This document shows, in pieces, positions 1 to 7,146 of a DNA stretch of 11,763 nt. The position numbers and the translations under genes are program-made. The DNA comes from CAYRHS01 sp964424125 (GTDB taxonomy: Bacteria; Actinomycetota; Acidimicrobiia; IMCC26256; JAOSJL01). How positions within the stretch are numbered: position 1 is the stretch's first letter; every line of letters begins with the position of its first letter. The notes beneath the pieces were generated by a model that did no database searches, was not told the DNA's origin, and saw nothing but the letters and a program-made list of their open reading frames with translations. The stretch spans positions 1 to 11,763 of the forward strand of contig CAYRHS010000098.1 of assembly GCA_964424125.1 (NCBI GenBank). Direction: 5' to 3'.

Positions 1-30
1 CTTCGGGGTCGGTCGCTTCGGGGTCGGTCC
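1..30. repeat. Two tandem 15-bp units in coding sequence
   Basis: CTTCGGGGTCGGTCG occurs at 1-15 and again at 16-30 with the last base changed to C. It encodes, on the minus strand, a repeated pentapeptide TDPEA in the acidic linker of the edge gene. The array may continue beyond the left edge. Confidence 0.7.
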
Positions 31-229
31 CGGCCTCGGTCGGGGTCTCGGCGACGGAGCCGGCGGGCTCGTCGATCGAGGCGGTGGCCTGAGGGTCTCC
101 GTCGGTCTCGCTCGCGCTCGCCGGCGCGGCGAGCAACCAGAGCACCGCCGCGGCACCGGCGACGGCGAGGGCGAGGCCCACCAGCAGGTGGCCGGCGGTC
201 AGGCGCGGGGTCTGCATCCGGTCGGTCAT
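1..229 (-). CDS. Secreted or membrane-anchored protein, N-terminal part only
   Basis: Reading on the minus strand from the ATG at 229, the first 76 codons are open and the gene leaves the window at position 1. The first residues include a charged stretch (MTDRMQTPR), then a hydrophobic segment at about residues 14-37 rich in Leu, Ala and Val. It ends in an Ala/Ser-rich stretch that could be a signal-peptidase site or the edge of a membrane anchor. After that the chain is low-complexity and acidic (Glu, Asp, Thr, Pro, Ala), ending in a repeated TDPEA unit. A GAGGAG ribosome-binding sequence lies 8 nt before the ATG and supports this start. The function cannot be told from this portion. An exported protein with a disordered acidic linker after the membrane segment is the safest description. 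Confidence 0.6.
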   Translation of the reverse strand, partial: MTDRMQTPRLTAGHLLVGLALAVAGAAAVLWLLAAPASASETDGDPQATASIDEPAGSVAETPTEAGTDPEATDPE

Positions 230-441
230 CGGTGCTGCTCCTCGGCCGCGGATCGGACGGGAGCGTAGCGGCGATCCCGGGCGTCGATGGCGGATGCTGG
301 GGTCCCGATCCTCTTGCGGGGCCGGGCGGCGGCGCCCTGGCGCCGTGCTCCTCGCGGCTCGGACGCCTCAGCGTCGGGAGACACCGAGCGCGCGTTCCTC
401 GCGTTCGGCGGTGTGGTGCCGGGTTCGAGCCAACGCGCCGC
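230..441. other. Stretch with no recognisable gene
   Basis: Between the start of the edge gene and the ATPase remnant I find no convincing protein in any frame and no clear RNA. The first 20 bases hold the ribosome-binding region of the leftward gene. The rest is probably upstream DNA plus the junction where the front of the ATPase gene was lost. Confidence 0.5.
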
Positions 442-959
442 GGGATCGCCCTCGGCGCCGAGATCACCCCCGCGGCGCGAGACGCGGCCGACGTCGTCCT
501 CACCGACGAGCGCATCGAGACGATCATCGACGCGGTCATCGAAGGCCGCTCGATGTGGGTGTCGGTGCGCGAGGCCGTCGCGGTCCTCGTCGGCGGCAAC
601 CTGGCGAGATCGGGTCCACGCTGATCGGGAGCCTGGCCACCGGCACACCCCCGCTCAACGCTCGTCAGCTGCTGTTGGTGAACCTCATGCCGGACGCGGC
701 GCCGGCCATGGCCATCGCCCTGCGCCGGCCCAAGCACGTGGATCCCAAGCCGCTGCTCGAGGAAGGGCCGGAGGCCTCGCTCGGGAAGGCGCTCGACGAG
801 GCCATCGCCTGACGAGCGGTGGCCACCGCATCGGGGGCGGGGAGCGCGTGGATCGCGGCGCGCCTCACGGGGACGCCCGCACGCGCGCGGACGGTTGCGC
901 TCGTCGCGCTGGTCGGCGCGCAGCTGGGCCAGACCGTCGCGGCCAGCGGTCGCGCTCCG
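442..959 (+). pseudogene. Remnant of the C-terminal end of a P-type cation-transporting ATPase
   Basis: Recognisable homology starts at about 442 with GIALG and continues through AADVVLTD, ETIIDAVIEGR and AVLVGGNL in frame 1. It then jumps to frame 3 at about 603-606 and continues with GEIGSTL, LNARQLLLVNL and APAMAIAL, which are typical of the last membrane helices of these pumps. Restoring one G (CTGGCGAG to CTGGGCGAG) gives the expected NLGEIG. A TGA at 810-812 interrupts frame 3, yet the same frame carries on with AWIAARLTGTPARARTVALVALVG, broken here only by the limits of recognition at about 959. The ending after the ATPase core resembles the large actinobacterial CtpI-like pumps (from memory of the family, not searched). 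The N-terminal domains, the phosphorylated DKTG motif and the GDGxND loop are all missing. At least three lesions argue against a single sequencing error. The fragment converges on the citrate synthase gene. Confidence 0.8.
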
Positions 960-985
960 GGTCGTCGACGGCGTCCGCCGGATGC

Positions 986-2536
986 TCAGCTGACGGCGGG
1001 AACGGGCTGCGGGGGCGGCGGGCCGACGTACTCGGCGCTCGGTCGGATCAAGCGGTTGTCGTTGGCCTGCTCGAGGATGTGGGACGTCCATCCGATGACG
1101 CGGCTCGACGCGAAGGTCGGGGTGAACATTTCGCGGGGGACTCCGCACGTGTCCATCACGATCCCCGCGTAGAACTCGACGTTCGTGTACAGCTTGCGGC
1201 CGGGCTTCAGCTCCGCCAGCACGCGCACCGCGGTCTCCTCGATCTGCTTCGCGAGCCCGACGTTGCCGCCACCGAGGCGCTCCGCCACGCCCCGCAACAT
1301 GACGGACCGGGGGTCGTCGGTCTTGTAGACGCGATGTCCGAAGCCCATCAGCCGCTCGCCGCGCTCGACCGCGCTGCGAATCCACGGCTCGGCCTGCTCG
1401 GGCGTGCCGATGGCATCCAGCATGTCGAGCGCTCGACTCGGCGCGCCTCCGTGCAGTGGTCCCGAGAGCGCGCTGATGGCACCCGTGATGGCCGCCGCGA
1501 GGTCGGCGCCCGTCGAGGTGATGACCCGGGCCGTGAAGGTCGACGCGTTGAAGCCGTGGTCGATCGTCGAGATCAGGTACTGCTCGACCGCACGCGCGTG
1601 CTCGGGTGGCGGGATCTCGCCGAGCATCATGTAGAGGTAGTTGGCCGCGTACGGGAGCTCCGGGTGGGGCTCGATCGGGTCGAGTCCCTTGTTGAGGCGG
1701 TAGAGCGTCGTCAGGAACGTGGGCACGACGGCGCAGACCTGGGTCGCGTTGTGCTGGAGCTCGTGGTCGACGACGTCGAGGGACGGCCGGAAGCCGAGGG
1801 CGCTGCCGAGCAGGGAGATCGCGCTGCGCAGGCCGTTCAACGGCACGAACGGGTCGCCGAGCTGCGCGATCCGGGGGAGCAGCGGCTTCACGTTGGCGGG
1901 GATCTCCCGGAGCGGGCGTACCTGGTCGATGAAGCGCTCGCGCTCCTCGAGCGTCGGGAGCTTGCCGTTCAGCATCAGGTACCAGGCGTCCTCGAGGGTC
2001 CGCTGCTCCGCGAGCTCGATCGCGTTGTACTGGCGGTAGTGATAGAAGCCCTGCTGCCCGCGGACGTGGCCGATGTTGGTCTCGGCGACGACCACGCCTT
2101 CGAGGCCGGGCGGGATCTCACCGGCGAACCGTCCCGCCGGCTGGATCCGGGCGATCTTCATCAGGTCGCGCATCGAGACGATGCCGACCAGCGCATCCCC
2201 GTCTACGACGGGGATGTGGCGGTAACCCTTCTCGCCCAGCGACTGGAACGCGCTCTCGACTTCCTCGTCCGGGGCGACCGACCATGGGTCGGCGGTCATC
2301 CACTCGGACACCTTCGTGGCCGACGCGTCGGCGCCCGACGAAGCGAAACGGACGAGATCGCGCTCGGTCATGATGCCGACCGGCCGCGCGCCGTCGACCA
2401 CGACGACGGAGCCCACCTTGCGCTCGCCCATCCGTTCCGAAGCTTCCGCGATCGTCTCGGAAGCGATCGCGGTTACGGGCGGACTGCTCATGATCTCCGC
2501 CACGGTGCGCGTCTTGCCGCCACCGTCCTGGGCCAT
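986..2536 (-). CDS. Citrate synthase with N-terminal CBS-domain pair
   Basis: This 516-residue protein should condense acetyl-CoA with oxaloacetate to citrate, or propionyl-CoA to 2-methylcitrate. Residues 10-66 and 74-131 are two CBS domains (GIMTERDL and GIVSMRDL ends), which in other proteins bind AMP, ATP or S-adenosyl compounds. Citrate synthase fills about 145-505. Visible active-site parts are DHGFNAS (H327), PLHGG (H362), GFGHRVY (H401), NVEFYAG (E454) and SRVIGW (R479). H362, H401 and E454 match the catalytic His, His and Asp of the family, so the third residue is Glu instead of Asp. Such a Glu may occur in some actinobacterial CitA-type enzymes (recalled, unchecked). The ATG is preceded by AAAGGAA, so the longer reading frame upstream, which would overlap the crotonase gene, is not used. 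It is last of three genes, 41 bp after the crotonase. The CBS pair suggests allosteric control by adenylate charge, which is inference. Confidence 0.93.
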   Translation of the reverse strand: MAQDGGGKTRTVAEIMSSPPVTAIASETIAEASERMGERKVGSVVVVDGARPVGIMTERDLVRFASSGADASATKVSEWMTADPWSVAPDEEVESAFQSLGEKGYRHIPVVDGDALVGIVSMRDLMKIARIQPAGRFAGEIPPGLEGVVVAETNIGHVRGQQGFYHYRQYNAIELAEQRTLEDAWYLMLNGKLPTLEERERFIDQVRPLREIPANVKPLLPRIAQLGDPFVPLNGLRSAISLLGSALGFRPSLDVVDHELQHNATQVCAVVPTFLTTLYRLNKGLDPIEPHPELPYAANYLYMMLGEIPPPEHARAVEQYLISTIDHGFNASTFTARVITSTGADLAAAITGAISALSGPLHGGAPSRALDMLDAIGTPEQAEPWIRSAVERGERLMGFGHRVYKTDDPRSVMLRGVAERLGGGNVGLAKQIEETAVRVLAELKPGRKLYTNVEFYAGIVMDTCGVPREMFTPTFASSRVIGWTSHILEQANDNRLIRPSAEYVGPPPPQPVPAVS

Positions 2537-2577
2537 CGTGTTCCTTTCGTCGTAGCTCGGAGGACCCGGCGCGGAGT

Positions 2578-3354
2578 CTATGCCGCGCCTCCTGCCGTCT
2601 CGCCGTGGCGCCCCGCGCCGGCGACGAACCGTTCTACCCCTTCGCGGATCTCCGGTCCGGACGCGACCTCCCGTCCACCGCGGAACTCGTGGGCGAGCGC
2701 CTCGTCGAGCTCCAGCGACCACTGGGAGCGGGCGGACTCGAGGTCGGCTCGGAGGCACTGCTGCGGGAACGCGGCGATCTCGTGTGCCAGCTCGACGGCG
2801 GCATCGAGCGCGCCTCCGGGCGGCACGAGCCGGTTCACGAGGCCCATGCGCACCGCTTCGTCCCCGCCGACGCCGCGGCCGGTCAGGATGAGGTCGAGCG
2901 CGTGGCCCGCACCCACGATGCGGGGCAGCCGGACGGTCCCACCGTCGATGAGCGGTACGCCCCATCGGCGGCAGTAGACGCCGAACACGGCGTCGGTGGC
3001 GGCGACCCGGAGGTCACACCACAGGGCGAGCTCGAGGCCACCGGCGACGGCGTGACCCTCGACCGCCGCGACGACGGGCTTGTCGAGGCTCATGCGCGTG
3101 GGTCCCATCGGGCCGTTCCCGTGGGGCTCGACGCGGTTGTGGTCCTCGCCGAACATCGCCTTCAGGTCTGCGCCCGCGCAGAAGGGTCCTCCGGCGCCGG
3201 TGAGGACCGCGACGAGCGCGGACTCGTCGGCCGCGAAGGCGTGAAACGCGTCCGCCAACGCCGACGCCGTCGGTCCGTCGACGGCGTTGCGGACGTCGGG
3301 GCGGTCGATCGTCACGACCGTGACGGGACCGGCGCGGTCCACCCGGACGGTCAC
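2578..3354 (-). CDS. Crotonase (enoyl-CoA hydratase/isomerase) family protein
   Basis: The 258-residue product has the usual length and fold signatures of the crotonase superfamily, which works on acyl-CoA thioesters. The oxyanion-hole segments are clear: FCAGADL (58-64) and HAVAGGLE (101-108). The substrate-loop region WGVPLIDGGTVRLPRIVG (131-148) is typical of a widespread subgroup annotated as enoyl-CoA hydratase. Aligned by eye with rat mitochondrial hydratase, the two catalytic glutamates E144 and E164 fall on C128 and D154, so classical crotonyl-CoA hydration is doubtful. An isomerase, hydrolase or other CoA chemistry is possible. The GTG start at 3354 shares a GTGA overlap with the TGA of the histidine phosphatase gene, which strongly supports this start and translational coupling. 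The longer frame upstream only shadows the phosphatase. Confidence 0.88.
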   Translation of the reverse strand: MTVRVDRAGPVTVVTIDRPDVRNAVDGPTASALADAFHAFAADESALVAVLTGAGGPFCAGADLKAMFGEDHNRVEPHGNGPMGPTRMSLDKPVVAAVEGHAVAGGLELALWCDLRVAATDAVFGVYCRRWGVPLIDGGTVRLPRIVGAGHALDLILTGRGVGGDEAVRMGLVNRLVPPGGALDAAVELAHEIAAFPQQCLRADLESARSQWSLELDEALAHEFRGGREVASGPEIREGVERFVAGAGRHGETAGGAA

Positions 3355-3986
3355 GGGGCTCGCTCCCGCTCTGGCTCCATTGCTCGCTCGCGGAGGTGCA
3401 GGTGCGCGGTCTCGTTGACCGCCCCCACCATGCGGATTCCTTCGCGGCTCGCGTGCACCCGGTGGATCGATCCGTAGGCGGGGTAGAACCAGAGTGGTTT
3501 CGCGAGTCCGATGACGTGGGCCAGATAGACGTTGATGACGCCCCCGTGGCAGAAGGCGACCACGCGGCTGCCGGGTGATCGCTCGACGAGCGCCTCGACG
3601 GCGGGCACGACGCGGGCGACGAACTCCACGGGGTCGTCGCCGCCGTACTCGCTCCAGCGGCCCTCGAGCATCGCTCGGGTGCGCTCTTTGTCCTCCGCGA
3701 TCACCTGTTCCATCGGGATGTAGTGGTCGGCGCTGTGGTCGTACTCGGCGAGGCCGGCGTCGATCTCGACCTCGAGACCCAACCGCTGGGCGAGGGGCTC
3801 GGCGGTCTCGCGAGCGCGGCGTGCCGGGCTCGCGAGCACCTGGTCGACGGGCTCGTGGCGGAGCCACTCGGCCGCGCGCCGGGCTTCCTCACGTCCCTGC
3901 TCGGTGAGCCCGGGATCGGCGGGCCCATGGTCGGTGGCGACGTCGACGCGCTCGGGCTGCCCGTGCCGGACGAGGATCAAGTCCAC
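3351..3986 (-). CDS. Histidine phosphatase superfamily protein (phosphoglycerate mutase-like)
   Basis: This 211-residue protein has the RHG signature at residues 7-9, with H8 as the likely phosphorylated histidine. It also has SPARRARETA (53-62) with the phosphate-binding arginines, E81 as probable acid/base residue and the second catalytic histidine in FCHGG (H147). It should remove phosphate from a small molecule, or less likely act as a mutase; the substrate cannot be read from the sequence. It has no signal peptide, so it is cytoplasmic. The GTG start has no convincing ribosome-binding sequence. A TAGATT box ends 8 nt before it, consistent with a leaderless message. It is the first gene of a unit with the crotonase (4-bp overlap) and citrate synthase, which hints at a role in acyl-CoA or central carbon metabolism, but that is context only. 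Confidence 0.88.
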   Translation of the reverse strand: MDLILVRHGQPERVDVATDHGPADPGLTEQGREEARRAAEWLRHEPVDQVLASPARRARETAEPLAQRLGLEVEIDAGLAEYDHSADHYIPMEQVIAEDKERTRAMLEGRWSEYGGDDPVEFVARVVPAVEALVERSPGSRVVAFCHGGVINVYLAHVIGLAKPLWFYPAYGSIHRVHASREGIRMVGAVNETAHLHLRERAMEPERERAP

Positions 3987-3994
3987 GACGCAGG

Positions 3995-4000
3995 AATCTA
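3995..4000 (-). promoter_or_regulatory. Possible -10 box for a leaderless histidine phosphatase message
   Basis: On the minus strand TAGATT (TANNNT form) ends 8 nt before the GTG at 3986. In actinobacteria a -10 box this close to the start codon commonly marks leaderless transcripts. I see no -35 match at the expected distance. Confidence 0.35.
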
Positions 4001-4027
4001 CCGGGCACGCACGGCTTTCCTCCCCGC

Positions 4028-4055
4028 CGGGACGCCCCGGAGGTTCGGGGTCCCG
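4028..4055 (-). terminator. GC-rich hairpin between the flavoprotein and histidine phosphatase genes
   Basis: CGGGA-cg-CCCC pairs with GGGG-TCCCG around an 8-nt loop, giving a 9-bp stem with a 2-nt bulge. It lies about 43 nt past the stop of the flavoprotein gene and before the possible promoter of the next unit. There is no T-run, so it would be a weak or Rho-assisted terminator, or simply a GC-rich coincidence. Confidence 0.35.
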
Positions 4056-4098
4056 CCGTCACGGAGGGGAGGGAGACCCGGCCTCGCCGTGAGCGAGC

Positions 4099-5709
4099 TC
4101 AGGGTCGGGCGTCGACGAGAACGCCGGGGTTGCACACGAGGGCCGGGTCGAGAGCCGCCTTGGCCGCACGGAGCGCGGCCGCGAAGGGCTCGGGTCGTTG
4201 GCGGTCGTACCAGTGGCGGTGGTCGCGTCCGACGGCGTGGTGATGCGTGATCGTCCCACCCGCATCGAGGATCGCCTCCGAAGCCGCTTCTTTCACGATC
4301 GCCCACTGCTCGAGCCGGGCGCCCGCGCGGCCGGGGGCGATCACGGTGAAGTACGGCGCGGGACCGTCCGGGTAGACGTGTGTGAAGCGACAGGTGACGA
4401 TCCCCGAACCGGAGCCGACGTCGTGGAGCGCGTCCTCTACGGCGCGCATCACCGCCTCATGGAGCGCTTCGTAGCGATCCCAGGTGATCGAGGTCTCGAA
4501 CGTCTCGTTGATCAGGCCGAGACCCACGAGGGCATCGCGGGTGTACGGCGCGCGCAGGAAAGAGCGTCGCCATGCGCTCGATGCGTCGTCGCGGTCCGGC
4601 GCGGGCGCGTCCTCGGTCAGCGCCTCGTCGGCGCTCGTACCGCCGTGGTCGCGGCAGCACTCGAGGGCGCGCGCCAACCAGGTCTCGAGCGGGTGGTCGG
4701 CCGACTCGAAGGCGACCAGCAGCACCGCCGCGCCGGAGTCGTCGGCGCCGGTCACGAGCGCCTCGTTCGGATCGAGCAACCGGCAGTTGGACGGGTGGAG
4801 ACCGGCCTGCACCAGCGCGCGTGTCGCCCGGGCACCGGTGGCGAAATCCGCGAAGCGCACCGTGGCGCGGGCGCGGAATCGGGGTCGGCGCCGGAGCCGC
4901 ATCCAGGCCTCGGTGATCACGCCGAGCGTGCCTTCCGAGCCGAGCAAAAGGCGGTCGGGAGACGGCCCCGCGCCGCTGCCTGGGAGCCGGCGCGACTCCA
5001 GCACGCCCTGCGGGGTGACCGCGCGCAACGACTCGACGAACTCGTCGATGTGGGTGAACAAGGTCGCGTAGTGCCCCCCGGAGCGAGTCGCGATCCATCC
5101 GCCGAGTGTCGAGAACTCGAACGACTGGGGGAAGTGCCGCAACGTCAGGCCGTGTGGACGGAGCTGGTCCTCCAGCGCGGGTCCGTAGACGCCCGCCTGG
5201 ATGCGTGCCGAGTGAGAGACCTCGTCGACGTCGAGCACGCGGCCGAGATGACGGAGATCGATCGTGACCGCGCCGCGGTACGAATCTCCGACGTCGGGTT
5301 CCACGCCACCCACGACCGAGCTTCCACCCCCGTAGGGGATCGCGGCGATCTCGGCTTCCGAGCACCAATCGAGCAGCCGGACGACGTCGGCTTCCTCCCG
5401 CGGGAGCGCGACGAGGTCGGGAGGCCGTGAGTAGTCGCGCGCAAAGGCGCGCACGAGATCGCGGAACGACTTGCCGTACGTATGACTCGCTCGTTCACCG
5501 GGGTCGACAGTGCACAAGGATGCGAGGAAATCCGGCGCTCGGACACGCGGCGTGCGGAGCTCGACCTCGTCCAGGGTCGGCGGCTCGGTCACCGTGAGCT
5601 CGGCGAGACCGAAGAGCTCCGCGAGGGTCGCGCCCATCTGTACCTGCTGCTCGTGGGTGGGGCCCTCGCCTTCGTACCCCCAACCCCAGAACCGTCGGCG
5701 CGGCGCCAT
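4099..5709 (-). CDS. FAD-binding oxidoreductase, alkyldihydroxyacetonephosphate synthase-like
   Basis: The 536-residue product belongs to the vanillyl-alcohol-oxidase flavoprotein family. It starts with RRFWGWGYEG, usual at the N-terminus of bacterial alkyl-DHAP-synthase (AGPS) relatives. FAD-binding segments are PYGGGSSVVGG (125-135), STLGGWIATRSGG (200-212) and GSEGTLGVITEA (257-268). The C-terminal half matches AGPS point by point as I recall it: INETFETSITWDR (400-412), TCRFTHVY (439-446) and the histidine triplet HHHAVG (489-494) used in AGPS catalysis. AGPS swaps the acyl chain of acyl-DHAP for a fatty alcohol, making the ether bond of ether lipids. Related flavoproteins oxidise D-lactate or glycolate, so the reaction is not proven. 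The ATG lies 2 bp after the stop of the HAD-PlsC gene, so the two are probably co-translated, supporting a lipid role. The frame upstream of this ATG is a shadow of that neighbour. Confidence 0.87.
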   Translation of the reverse strand: MAPRRRFWGWGYEGEGPTHEQQVQMGATLAELFGLAELTVTEPPTLDEVELRTPRVRAPDFLASLCTVDPGERASHTYGKSFRDLVRAFARDYSRPPDLVALPREEADVVRLLDWCSEAEIAAIPYGGGSSVVGGVEPDVGDSYRGAVTIDLRHLGRVLDVDEVSHSARIQAGVYGPALEDQLRPHGLTLRHFPQSFEFSTLGGWIATRSGGHYATLFTHIDEFVESLRAVTPQGVLESRRLPGSGAGPSPDRLLLGSEGTLGVITEAWMRLRRRPRFRARATVRFADFATGARATRALVQAGLHPSNCRLLDPNEALVTGADDSGAAVLLVAFESADHPLETWLARALECCRDHGGTSADEALTEDAPAPDRDDASSAWRRSFLRAPYTRDALVGLGLINETFETSITWDRYEALHEAVMRAVEDALHDVGSGSGIVTCRFTHVYPDGPAPYFTVIAPGRAGARLEQWAIVKEAASEAILDAGGTITHHHAVGRDHRHWYDRQRPEPFAAALRAAKAALDPALVCNPGVLVDARP

Positions 5710-5711
5710 GG

Positions 5712-7133
5712 TCAAGTGTCGACGCCGGGGCGCCGGTCGCGCTCGTCTTCCAGGTGACCGTGGTAGCCGGGGGGGAGCGTGCGGGCGATCTCCTCGCGGG
5801 TGGGCTCGACGTGGCGGTGCGCCTCGGGAGGGAGGAGGTCGGTGATCGCCGCCATGATCGTCTTCGTGTCCTCGGCGGGGTCGTCGCCTCGGAGGGCGAC
5901 GGGTCCACCGACCCGGACGCGTACGACCGGCCGCCGGAACGGCATCGCCACGTGGGGGAGGCGGGCGTTGCGGGGCCAGACCCGGTCGGCTCCCCAGATC
6001 CCCGTCGGCACGACGGGCGCACCCGAGATGGCCGCGAGCCGGGCCGCGCCCCAGCGACCGCGCAGCTCCGGGTCGAAGAACGCGGGGCCCCGGGGAATCG
6101 TGCCCTGTGGGAGCACGATGACGAGCTCCCCGGCGTCGAGCGCCCGGACGGCGTCCTCGAGGGGCTCCTCCGAGCCGCTTCCCCGCTCGACCGGGATCCC
6201 GCCGATCGCGCGGGAGAAGTCCCCGATGACGGGCGGGTCGAAGAGCTCCTTCTTCGCGAGCCCCCGCGCGCGGCGACCGGCACGGGCGCTGACGACAACG
6301 AGCGCCGCGAAGTCGAAGTAGCTGCGGTGATTGGCGCAGAGGATGGCCGGGCCTCGTCGCGGGATCGCTTCGACGCCCGCGACGTCGAAGCGCGCGTAGG
6401 GAAGAAGCGCGGGCTGGACGAACGGTCGGCCGAGGTCCTGGAGCTCGCGCCCGGCGATCTTGACGACGCCCGGTGGCGCGTCGAGGTGATGGACGTTCCA
6501 CCGGCGCAGGGTCGCCAGGAGGTGGAGACGCGGATCGGGGTTGACCGCGACGGGATGCGCCACCGCGGACAGGAGGGACGCATCGTAGAAGCTGTCGGAG
6601 TAAGCGAAGCACTCCCGCAGCGAGACGTCGTTCAGCTCGGCCCATTCCCCCACGGCTCCGAGTTTGGCCCGGCCCCAGACGAACGGTCCGTCGATCCGCC
6701 CCGAGTACCTCCCCTCACGGACCTCGTAGCGCGTGGAGACGACGTCGTGGAACCCGAGGGCGTCCGCGAACGGGGCGACGAAGTCGTGCGGGGTCGTCGT
6801 GGCCAGGACCAGGATGCGGCCCCGCTCGCGGTGTTCCTCTAGCAGGACGCGGGCCCACGGTTGGACCTCGGCGAGGAGCTCTCCGGCGGCGGCTCTCGCC
6901 GCCTCCTGGACCTTCGCCACCGGCCAGCCCGCGGTGAGCCGTGCGCCGAGGCGCGTGAGCTGCATCCACGGATAGGACTCGCCGAGCGCCTGGTACGCGG
7001 CGTAGAACCAGCGGTCGAAGGGCACCTCGCGGGGTGCGAGCCCGACGGCGCGCAGTGCCCGTCCGAGCGCGATCCCGGAGGAGCCCGGGATCAGCGTTCG
7101 GTCGAGATCGAAGATCGCGGCTGATCGCACCAT
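5712..7133 (-). CDS. Bifunctional HAD phosphatase / PlsC-type acyltransferase
   Basis: This 473-residue protein joins two domains. Residues 1 to about 215 are a HAD-IB (SerB-like) phosphatase: FDLDRTL (D9 nucleophile, D11 acid/base), ATTTPHD (111-117) as motif II, K157, and YSDSFYD (178-184) as the metal-binding motif. Residues about 230-440 are a glycerophosphate acyltransferase domain with the HX4D motif NHRSYFD (H269, D274). Its third motif is PQGTIPRG, with Gln where EGT is commonest, and it carries GRWGAARLA further on. The same order is found in the mycobacterial protein annotated as PlsC (Rv2483c), which acylates lysophosphatidate. The HAD half may dephosphorylate a glycerolipid precursor or product, but its substrate is unknown. 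There is no obvious transmembrane anchor. The ATG at 7133 lies 13 bp past the DUF1876 stop, and the flavoprotein gene follows after 2 bp. It could acylate glycerol-3-phosphate, lysophosphatidate or DHAP. Confidence 0.9.
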   Translation of the reverse strand: MVRSAAIFDLDRTLIPGSSGIALGRALRAVGLAPREVPFDRWFYAAYQALGESYPWMQLTRLGARLTAGWPVAKVQEAARAAAGELLAEVQPWARVLLEEHRERGRILVLATTTPHDFVAPFADALGFHDVVSTRYEVREGRYSGRIDGPFVWGRAKLGAVGEWAELNDVSLRECFAYSDSFYDASLLSAVAHPVAVNPDPRLHLLATLRRWNVHHLDAPPGVVKIAGRELQDLGRPFVQPALLPYARFDVAGVEAIPRRGPAILCANHRSYFDFAALVVVSARAGRRARGLAKKELFDPPVIGDFSRAIGGIPVERGSGSEEPLEDAVRALDAGELVIVLPQGTIPRGPAFFDPELRGRWGAARLAAISGAPVVPTGIWGADRVWPRNARLPHVAMPFRRPVVRVRVGGPVALRGDDPAEDTKTIMAAITDLLPPEAHRHVEPTREEIARTLPPGYHGHLEDERDRRPGVDT

Positions 7134-7146
7134 GGCGGCACGGTGG

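Noticed and set aside
1..30. Start of a CRISPR array or mobile-element repeat
   Set aside because: The 15-bp units are directly tandem without spacers and keep the coding frame, so they are a peptide repeat.
2537..2965. N-terminal extension of citrate synthase
   Set aside because: The extension is antisense-like, Arg-rich sequence inside the crotonase gene. The ATG at 2536 has a ribosome-binding sequence and opens directly onto the CBS domain.
287..2977. Very long open frame on the plus strand (896 codons)
   Set aside because: It runs antisense through the citrate synthase gene and over the ATPase remnant, has Arg/Asp/Gly-rich composition typical of antisense frames in GC-rich DNA, and matches no family I know.
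5710..6645. N-terminal extension of the AGPS-like flavoprotein
   Set aside because: It is a low-complexity frame inside the HAD-PlsC gene; AGPS-type homology starts at the ATG at 5709.
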